From positions 1 through 5,267 of the forward strand of contig JAODNS010000170.1 in assembly GCA_025465145.1 (NCBI GenBank): a DNA stretch of 5,267 nt. Direction: 5' to 3'. A program made the translations under genes and the position numbers. This DNA comes from Frankiales bacterium. Lineage in GTDB: Bacteria; Actinomycetota; Actinomycetes; Mycobacteriales; SCTD01. The notes beneath the pieces are model-generated. The model did not search any database. It worked only from the letters and a program-made list of their open reading frames with translations, and was not told the origin of the DNA. This document shows, one piece after another, positions 1-4,520 of the stretch (within the stretch, counting starts at the first letter, position 1; each line of letters starts with the position of its first letter).

Positions 1-1086
1 GCCGGCACCGCGGCGATGACGCACGCCTGGCTGTTCACCGGACCGCCCGGCTCCGGCCGGTCCGTGGCCGCCCGCGGGTTCGCGGCCGCGCTGCAGTGCG
101 ACGAGCAGGGCTGCGGGCACTGCGCGACCTGTCGGCAGGCGCTCGGCGGCACCCACCCTGACGTCGCCGTCGTCGTGCCGGAAGGGCTCAGCCTCGGCGT
201 CGAGGAGGTCCGCCGGATCGTCACGCACGCCGCCCGCCGCCCGACCGCCGGCCGCTGGCAGGTCACGGTCATCGAGGACGCGGACCGCATGCAGGAATAC
301 GCCTCGAACGCGCTTCTCAAGGCGATCGAGGAGCCGCCGCCGCGCGGCGTCGTGCTGCTGTGCGCGCCCAGCGTCGAGGACCTGCTGCCGACGATCCGCT
401 CGCGCTGCCGCCTCGTGCCGCTGCGCACGCCCCCGTCCGCCGCGGTCGCGGAGGTCCTCGTACGACGGGACGGGGTCGACCCGGCGATGGCAGCCTTCGC
501 GGCGCAGGCCGCGCAGGGGCACGTCGGTCGGGCCCGCCGGCTCGCGCGGGACGAGGAGGCGCGGCGGGAGCGGCGCGACGTGCTCGCGCTGCCCCGGTCG
601 CTGCAGGGCGTGGGGTCCGCGCTGCAGGCGGCGAAGGACCTCGTCGACGCGGCGACCGCGGAGGCCAGCCGGCTGACGAAGGGCCGCGACGCCGACGAGA
701 AGGAGTCGCTGTCGACGGCGCTGGGCGGCGGCGCGACCGGCAAGGGCTACACCGGCTCGGCACCGCGCGGCGGGGCCGGTGCGCTGAAGGAGCTGGAGAA
801 GAAGCAGAAGAGCCGCGGCACCCGCGCCTCGCGCGACGCGCTCGACCGCGCGCTGGTCGACCTGGCAGCGTTCTACCGCGACGTGCTGACCATGCAGCTG
901 GGGACCGGTACCCCGCTGGTGCACGCCGACCTCGGCGAGCAGGCGGCCACCATCGCCCGCGCCACCACCGCCGAGGCGACCCTCCGACGGATCGACGCGG
1001 TGCTCGCCTGCCGCACCGCGCTGGAGGGCAACGTGGCCCCGCTGCTGGCCGTCGAGTCGATGGCCCTCGCCCTGCGTACCGGCTGA
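1..1086 (+). CDS. holB: DNA polymerase III subunit delta-prime (clamp loader), 5' end cut by window
   Basis: This is the delta-prime subunit of the clamp loader, which helps load the sliding clamp onto primed DNA in the cytoplasm. The frame is open from base 1 (361 residues here). An ATG at 16 is in frame, but the P-loop begins only eight residues later (GPPGSGRS, residues 14-21). Family members carry about 35-40 residues before this point, so the ATG at 16 is internal and the real start is upstream. Visible landmarks are a four-cysteine zinc knuckle (C33, C38, C41, C44), a Walker B-like VIEDAD (90-95), NALLKAIEEPP (103-113) and the SRC sensor motif (134-136). The P-loop has Arg20 where lysine is usual, consistent with delta-prime being a non-ATPase subunit. 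A glycine-rich stretch near residues 242-260 precedes a basic helix (KELEKKQK) and the C-terminal collar-like region. The gene ends in TGA, 49 bases before a tRNA. The family call is secure. Confidence 0.95.
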   Translation, partial: AGTAAMTHAWLFTGPPGSGRSVAARGFAAALQCDEQGCGHCATCRQALGGTHPDVAVVVPEGLSLGVEEVRRIVTHAARRPTAGRWQVTVIEDADRMQEYASNALLKAIEEPPPRGVVLLCAPSVEDLLPTIRSRCRLVPLRTPPSAAVAEVLVRRDGVDPAMAAFAAQAAQGHVGRARRLARDEEARRERRDVLALPRSLQGVGSALQAAKDLVDAATAEASRLTKGRDADEKESLSTALGGGATGKGYTGSAPRGGAGALKELEKKQKSRGTRASRDALDRALVDLAAFYRDVLTMQLGTGTPLVHADLGEQAATIARATTAEATLRRIDAVLACRTALEGNVAPLLAVESMALALRTG

Positions 1087-1101
1087 GGCGTCCCCTAGAC
1101 T
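1073..1101 (+). promoter_or_regulatory. Candidate tRNA promoter (-10 TAGACT)
   Basis: TAGACT at 1096-1101 fits the actinobacterial -10 pattern TAnnnT and would start transcription near 1108, about 28 bases before the mature tRNA. The matching -35 region (around 1072-1078, inside the holB 3' end) is poor. The -10 is visible; promoter activity is inferred. Read-through from holB is the alternative source of the tRNA transcript. Confidence 0.35.
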
Positions 1102-1135
1102 TCTGGGCGGATCCGGGTGCGCCCCACCGGGACCC

Positions 1136-1211
1136 GCCGCCTTAGCTCAGTCGGTAGAGCACCTCACTCGTAATGAGGTTGTCCGCGGTTCGATTCCGCG
1201 AGGCGGCTCCA
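1136..1211 (+). tRNA. tRNA-Thr (anticodon CGT)
   Basis: The full cloverleaf can be drawn. The acceptor arm GCCGCCT (1136-1142) pairs perfectly with AGGCGGC (1201-1207). The D arm is GCTC/GAGC (1145-1148 and 1157-1160). The anticodon stem is CCTCA/TGAGG (1162-1166 and 1174-1178) around loop CTCGTAA, putting anticodon CGT at 1169-1171. The T arm is CGCGG/CCGCG around TTCGATT (1184-1200). The discriminator is T1208 and CCA is encoded at 1209-1211. It decodes the threonine codon ACG, a common codon in a genome this GC-rich. It lies just after holB and four bases from the stop codon of the convergent cyclic di-GMP gene. Confidence 0.97.
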
Positions 1212-1215
1212 CGTC

Positions 1216-3471
1216 CTACCTGCCCGCCCGGACCTCGCCAGCCGCCCTCGGCTGCGGCAGGTCGCCGTGGCCGGGCCGCGCCAGGACCTCCAGCAGAGCC
1301 TCCGCGCTCATCGGCCGGTGGTGCAGGTACCCCTGCCGCTGCAGGCACCCGAGCCGTACGCACGCGAGGTCCTGCTCCCGCGTCTCCACGCCCTCCGCGA
1401 TGATCTGCATCCCGTAGGCCCGGGCCATCGCCACGACGCCGGAGACGATGGCGGTGCTGCCGGCGTCGTGCGGCAGGCCGCTGATGAACGAGCGGTCGAT
1501 CTTCAGGTCCTGCACGGGCAGGCGGGCCAGGTACGTCAGCGAGGCGTTCCCGACGCCGAAGTCGTCGATGGCGAGCCGTACGCCGAGGGCGCGGATCTGC
1601 TCCAGCTTGCCGACCAGCCCGTCGACGTCGTCGCGCATCGCGGTCTCCGTCAGCTCCAGGCACAGCCGCTCCGGGTGCGACCCGGTCTCGCGCAGCACGT
1701 CGCGCAGGGCCGCTGCGAACCCCTCGTCGAGCTGGTGCGCGCTGACGTTCACGTGCAGGCGGACGTCCTCGGGCCACGCGGCACTGTCCAGCAGCGCGCG
1801 GCGCAGCACGTGCAGCCCGACATCGGCGATCAGCTCGCTCTGCTCCGCGATGGCGATCACCTCCGCCGGGTTGGCCGGCGCCCCCTGGAACGTCCAGCGC
1901 AGCAGGGCCTCGGCCGCCACGAGCCGGCCAGCCTCGTCCACGACCGGCTGGTAGGCCACGGTGACGCCGTCGTCGCGCAGGGCGTCGCGCAGTCCGCTCT
2001 CGAGCGCGTGCCGCCGGACGACGTCCGCGCGCAGCCCGTCGTTGAAGACGACGGCACGGTTGCCGCCGCCGCTCTTCGCCGCGTACATCGCCGTGTCCGC
2101 GTCGCGGATCAGCGTGCCGACGGTGGTGCCCGGAACGGCGACGGCCACGCCGACGCTCCCGGTCGCGCTGAGGATGCCGTCGTCCGTCACGTACGGGGGA
2201 CGCAAGGCGAGCACGACCCGCTGCGCCACGGCCGCCGCGTCCACGTCCCCGCTCGCATCCGGCGCGTCGCAGAGGATGACGAACTCATCGCCGCCGAGCC
2301 GCGCCACGAGGTCACACGGGCGCACGCAGTCCTGCAGCCGCTGGGCGGCCGACATCAGGAGCCGGTCGCCGGCCGCGTGGCCGAGCGAGTCGTTCACGAG
2401 CTTGAACCGGTCGAGGTCGACGAACAGGATCCCGGCCGGCCGCTGGTCGGCCAGTGCGGCCCCGAGCCGGTCGTGCAGCACGCGCTGGTTCGCCAGGCCG
2501 GTGAGCGAGTCGTGTGTCGCCTCGAACGACAGCCGGTCCTGCAGCCGCCGCCGCTCGGTGACGTCCTCGGCCTGGAGCAGGACGCGGCGGACGGCCCCGT
2601 CGCTGCAGATCGCCGACGCCACCACGCTCGCCACGCGCGTCCGGGCGTCTACGCCGCGCACCTCCACCTCGAACCGCGAGGCCCGCTGCTGGGGTGACAG
2701 CCCGGCGAGGGACGCCTGCAGCGCCGCCGGCTCGACGGCGTACTGGTGCAGCCACGCGCCGGGCAGCTCGGAGGTCCCGAGCAGCGCGTGCATCGCGGGG
2801 TTCGCGCGCAGGATCCGGCCGTCGCGGGCGAGCAGGGCCATGCCGCTGGACGCGTCGTCGAACGCGGTGCGGAACTGCTCCTCCGCGTGCGCCAACCGCA
2901 TGCTGCCGCGGCGCACGAGCGCCGAGACCGCCGCGGCCGGCACGGCGAGCAGGATCACGAGCAGCCAGACCTCCCACGCGCCCGACGTGTGCCCCAGCGG
3001 GTCGCGCTGCGGCCACAGCGTTGCGACGACGCCGACCGGCACGGCCGTGACGGCGAGCCCGCGCCAGCTCCACAGCAGCGGGCCGGCGAGCAGGACCGAC
3101 ACGGTCGCCAGTGAGCCGGCCCCGGCGACGGAGCCGAAGGCGATGTTGTACGCGGCGAAGCCGAGCACGTCCGTGACGACGAGCGCGCGCACCCACCGCC
3201 TGCGGGCCGCGTCGTCGGCGGCCAGCACGACCAGCACGGCGAGCAGGGCAGCTATCGCGAAGGCGACGTGCGCGGCGACGGCCGGTACGAGATCGGCGCC
3301 GCGGGAGCCCGCGGACATGGCCAGCGTGATGACGGCCACCAGGGCGACCGCGCACCGGGCCAGCACGTACGCGGCGGCGGCGCGTGACTGCGGGTCGAGC
3401 CGGTCGTCGGCGAGGTCGCTGCGGCGGGCGAGCGGAAGACGGGGCAGGTGCGGACGCAGCAGGGCGGGCAC
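1216..3471 (-). CDS. Membrane-bound PAS-GGDEF-EAL cyclic di-GMP synthase/phosphodiesterase
   Basis: This 751-residue protein is predicted to make and break cyclic di-GMP under sensory control. From the GTG at 3471 the order is: about six hydrophobic segments (roughly 32-53, 61-85, 94-113, 117-134, 137-153, 165-187), a PAS domain (about 194-305, ending in EDVTERRRL), GGDEF (about 315-475) and EAL (about 485-730). The GGDEF domain has FVDLDRFK (350-357), an intact GGDEF signature (393-397) and an RxxD inhibitory site (R384-D387) at the usual five-residue spacing. The EAL domain keeps the expected metal and catalytic residues: E521, N575, E606, D636, D637, K657, E693 and Q713, plus E609. Both activities are therefore plausible; which one dominates cannot be told. 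A longer reading from a GTG at 3522 is possible, but the nearer GTG has a strong Shine-Dalgarno and the likely promoter would start RNA after 3522. The gene looks monocistronic. Confidence 0.93.
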   Translation of the reverse strand: MPALLRPHLPRLPLARRSDLADDRLDPQSRAAAAYVLARCAVALVAVITLAMSAGSRGADLVPAVAAHVAFAIAALLAVLVVLAADDAARRRWVRALVVTDVLGFAAYNIAFGSVAGAGSLATVSVLLAGPLLWSWRGLAVTAVPVGVVATLWPQRDPLGHTSGAWEVWLLVILLAVPAAAVSALVRRGSMRLAHAEEQFRTAFDDASSGMALLARDGRILRANPAMHALLGTSELPGAWLHQYAVEPAALQASLAGLSPQQRASRFEVEVRGVDARTRVASVVASAICSDGAVRRVLLQAEDVTERRRLQDRLSFEATHDSLTGLANQRVLHDRLGAALADQRPAGILFVDLDRFKLVNDSLGHAAGDRLLMSAAQRLQDCVRPCDLVARLGGDEFVILCDAPDASGDVDAAAVAQRVVLALRPPYVTDDGILSATGSVGVAVAVPGTTVGTLIRDADTAMYAAKSGGGNRAVVFNDGLRADVVRRHALESGLRDALRDDGVTVAYQPVVDEAGRLVAAEALLRWTFQGAPANPAEVIAIAEQSELIADVGLHVLRRALLDSAAWPEDVRLHVNVSAHQLDEGFAAALRDVLRETGSHPERLCLELTETAMRDDVDGLVGKLEQIRALGVRLAIDDFGVGNASLTYLARLPVQDLKIDRSFISGLPHDAGSTAIVSGVVAMARAYGMQIIAEGVETREQDLACVRLGCLQRQGYLHHRPMSAEALLEVLARPGHGDLPQPRAAGEVRAGR
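1239..1254 (+). terminator. Possible stem-loop downstream of the tRNA, no T tract
   Basis: CAGCCG (1239-1244), loop CCCT and CGGCTG (1249-1254) make a perfect 6-bp stem 28 bases after the tRNA 3' end. No run of T follows, and the element lies inside the last codons of the convergent gene. It could help end the tRNA transcript, or be a chance product of GC-rich coding sequence. Confidence 0.2.
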
Positions 3472-3477
3472 GTCGCT

Positions 3478-3486
3478 CTCCTCCCC
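3478..3486 (-). promoter_or_regulatory. Ribosome binding site deciding the GTG start at 3471
   Basis: On the minus strand GGGGAGGAG sits six bases before the GTG at 3471-3469. This is a near-ideal Shine-Dalgarno at ideal spacing, and it is the main reason for rejecting the upstream GTG at 3522, which has no such site. Confidence 0.8.
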
Positions 3487-3503
3487 GCCAGCGAGCACTG
3501 CGA

Positions 3504-3532
3504 ACAGTAGAGCAGGACTCACGCACCGTCAC
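3504..3532 (-). promoter_or_regulatory. Likely housekeeping promoter of the PAS-GGDEF-EAL gene
   Basis: On the minus strand GTGACG (3532-3527) resembles the -35 TTGACA, with the TGAC core intact. TACTGT (3509-3504) matches the actinobacterial -10 TAnnnT. The spacer is exactly 17 bases. Transcription would start near 3497, giving a leader of about 26 bases that contains the Shine-Dalgarno. The motifs are seen; activity is inferred. Confidence 0.55.
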
Positions 3533-3702
3533 TGCTTCATGTGATCAGAAGAGGGAGTTCGCCCCGCTTCGCCGGGTCCTCGGGCGGCGCCGAGCCGGGG
3601 CCAGGCGCGAGGTGCGCGATCCGGGCCAACCACCCGAACGGGTCATGCCGTCGTCGCGTCCGGGCGCTTCACCGCGACGGGGTTCGCGCCGATGCACTCG
3701 GC
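3533..3702. other. Intergenic stretch with no clear gene
   Basis: Between the promoter of the cyclic di-GMP gene and the small plus-strand gene there is no convincing gene. A plus-strand frame is open back to a GTG at 3541, but its third positions here are mixed (for example TCA, CGT, CGT, CTT, GTT, GAT, GCA), unlike the part after 3703. On the minus strand bases 3702-3643 have strongly GC-rich third positions ending in a TGA, reading as a short protein-like tail without a visible start. Short inverted repeats such as ACCCG/CGGGT occur, with nothing recognisable as a terminator. Confidence 0.4.
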
Positions 3703-3903
3703 ATGAGGATCCGCCGACGCGCCGCTGCCCCCGTGCAGCCGGTCGTCCGGGCGGCCTCGGTCAGCCCGGACGACGTCGTACGGCAGAACGAGCGCAGCCG
3801 CGGCGCGCTCCTCGCCGAGGAGGACGTGCCGGTCACCGCAGCGCAGGTCGACATGACCGAGAGCCTCGTCCCGCAGATCCGCGCCCTGCTGGCGAAGTCC
3901 TAG
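3703..3903 (+). CDS. Small unrecognised protein (66 residues)
   Basis: I do not recognise this protein. From the ATG at 3703 it would be 66 residues with a basic start (MRIRRR), an Ala/Val/Pro stretch, then a charged, probably helical part (SPDDVVRQNERSRGALLAEE) and a tail ending in QIRALLAKS. Nearly every third codon position is G or C, which supports real coding in this frame. The frame stays open to a GTG at 3541 (120 residues), but codon use upstream of 3703 is not coding-like, so the short form is preferred. No Shine-Dalgarno is visible before 3703, so leaderless translation or another start (for example GTG at 3733) is possible. No signal peptide or membrane segment is evident. Its TAG overlaps the TAG of the convergent 157-residue gene within CTAG. 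Function unknown. Confidence 0.5.
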   Translation: MRIRRRAAAPVQPVVRAASVSPDDVVRQNERSRGALLAEEDVPVTAAQVDMTESLVPQIRALLAKS

Positions 3904-4373
3904 AACGGACCCGGCCAGGGCGTGGGCTCGGCCCCTCCGTACTGCGCCACGACCTCGGCCAGCGTCCAGTCCGTCAGCGCCTTGACCTCCGGCGGCCGGG
4001 CCAGCGCCAGCAGGGCGCCCTGCTGGCAGTACTCGTCGACCGCCGTCAGCACCTGCTCGACCTGCCCCAGCAGCTCGGGCGTGCCGTCGATCATGGGGAC
4101 CTGCGAGTCGATCCGGTCCTCGCCGCGCGCCAGGGCGTCCAGCCGCTCCTGCTGGATCGCGTCGAGCAGCTGGCCGAAGTTGGTCGTGAACATCTCGGCG
4201 AGCGCCACGAGCTGGGCCGGCGCGGACGCCGCGCCGTCGCGCTGCTCCTGGCCGAGCAGCAGCAGCGCGAACTCCCGCAGCACGCCGTCGCTGTGCTCCT
4301 GGGCCTCCGCCCACAGGCGCAGCGGGAAGTCCCGCAGGACCGCGGTGCCGACGACCTGGCGCGAGGGTTCCAT
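3900..4373 (-). CDS. Uncharacterised helical protein, 157 residues
   Basis: This is a soluble, probably all-helical protein with no signal peptide or membrane segment. Visible features are an amphipathic LRLWAEAQEHSDGVLREF (18-35) followed by ALLLLG, a second helical block around EMFTTNFGQLLDAIQQERLDAL (60-81), a third around LLGQVEQVLTAVDEYC (101-116) with the only cysteine (C116), and a proline-tryptophan tail PTPWPGPF (150-157). Codon third positions are strongly GC-rich, supporting a real gene. The ATG at 4373 has no Shine-Dalgarno, and a -10-like CAGACT lies seven bases upstream, so leaderless translation is likely. From memory, not checked, similar unnamed proteins occur in Actinomycetota near serine phosphatase, anti-sigma and multi-HAMP kinase genes. 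Here it is divergent from a multi-HAMP protein, which suggests but does not prove a signalling role. Confidence 0.8.
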   Translation of the reverse strand: MEPSRQVVGTAVLRDFPLRLWAEAQEHSDGVLREFALLLLGQEQRDGAASAPAQLVALAEMFTTNFGQLLDAIQQERLDALARGEDRIDSQVPMIDGTPELLGQVEQVLTAVDEYCQQGALLALARPPEVKALTDWTLAEVVAQYGGAEPTPWPGPF

Positions 4374-4380
4374 GCGCGGC

Positions 4381-4386
4381 AGTCTG
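4381..4386 (-). promoter_or_regulatory. Candidate -10 box for leaderless 157-residue gene
   Basis: On the minus strand CAGACT (4386-4381) lies seven bases before the ATG at 4373, so transcription could begin at or next to the A of the start codon. The first base departs from TAnnnT and no good -35 is seen 17 bases further upstream, so support is weak. It explains the missing ribosome binding site. Confidence 0.25.
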
Positions 4387-4391
4387 CCCGA

Positions 4392-4408
4392 CCGGCCGCG
4401 GCGGCCGG
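4392..4408. repeat. Inverted repeat in the divergent control region
   Basis: CCGGCC (4392-4397), a 5-base centre GCGGC, and GGCCGG (4403-4408) form a perfect 6-bp inverted repeat with 5-base loop. It lies just upstream of the candidate -10 of the minus-strand gene, between two divergent genes. It could be an operator; in DNA this rich in G and C such a repeat can also arise by chance. Confidence 0.3.
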
Positions 4409-4460
4409 GAACCCGCGGCGCCGGCTCAGCACGGGCAGTGGCTGTGCCGATGTCCCCGGT

Positions 4461-4491
4461 GTTTGACTGTCCGGACGCCGGGTCGCACGTA
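4461..4491 (+). promoter_or_regulatory. Candidate promoter of the multi-HAMP gene, possibly stress sigma type
   Basis: TTGACT at 4463-4468 is a strong -35-like hexamer, but the position 17 bases on (4486-4491, CACGTA) is a poor -10 for the main sigma factor. The same bases read as GTTT (4461-4464), 15 bases, then GGGTCG (4480-4485), close to the GTTT-N15-17-GGGTA pattern of actinobacterial SigB/SigF-type stress promoters. Either way RNA would start near 4492-4498, just before the ribosome binding site at 4511. Motifs are seen; the sigma assignment is inference. Confidence 0.35.
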
Positions 4492-4510
4492 CCCGCGCGC
4501 GGAGCGTCCT

Positions 4511-4516
4511 GAGGAG
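4511..4516 (+). promoter_or_regulatory. Ribosome binding site for the multi-HAMP gene
   Basis: GAGGAG lies four bases before the ATG at 4521. The spacing is slightly short but acceptable, and it fixes the start of this gene. Confidence 0.7.
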
Positions 4517-4520
4517 CCCC

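Noticed and set aside
360..1145. Plus-strand frame inside holB running into the tRNA
   Set aside because: Arg/Gly/Ala-rich shadow in another frame of holB, and it would run into a tRNA gene.
1136..1211. tRNA as an integration site for a mobile element
   Set aside because: No integrase gene and no second copy of the tRNA 3' end is seen in the window; the next gene is an ordinary signalling gene with the same base composition.
1267..2697. Long plus-strand open frame (476 codons) antisense to the cyclic di-GMP gene
   Set aside because: It is a by-product of GC-rich third positions in the real minus-strand gene; it shows no domain and the opposite strand has full PAS, GGDEF and EAL motifs.
3472..3503. 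Cyclic di-GMP riboswitch in the leader of the GGDEF-EAL gene
   Set aside because: The predicted leader is only about 26 bases, far too short for a known cyclic di-GMP riboswitch, and no such fold is apparent.
1961..3544. Second long plus-strand open frame (527 codons) over the same gene
   Set aside because: Ser/Arg/Ala/Thr-rich low-complexity translation without motifs, fully antisense to a secure gene.
3643..4314. Minus-strand open frame of 223 codons overlapping the 157-residue gene
   Set aside because: Over 3900-4314 it is an out-of-frame shadow of the better supported gene, and over 3703-3899 the plus-strand frame has the coding-like third positions. Only its last 20 codons are noted separately as a possible remnant.
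3384..4466. Plus-strand open frame of 360 codons across two genes and the intergenic region
   Set aside because: Arg-rich without motifs and overlaps both the 5' end of one gene and the whole of another on the opposite strand.
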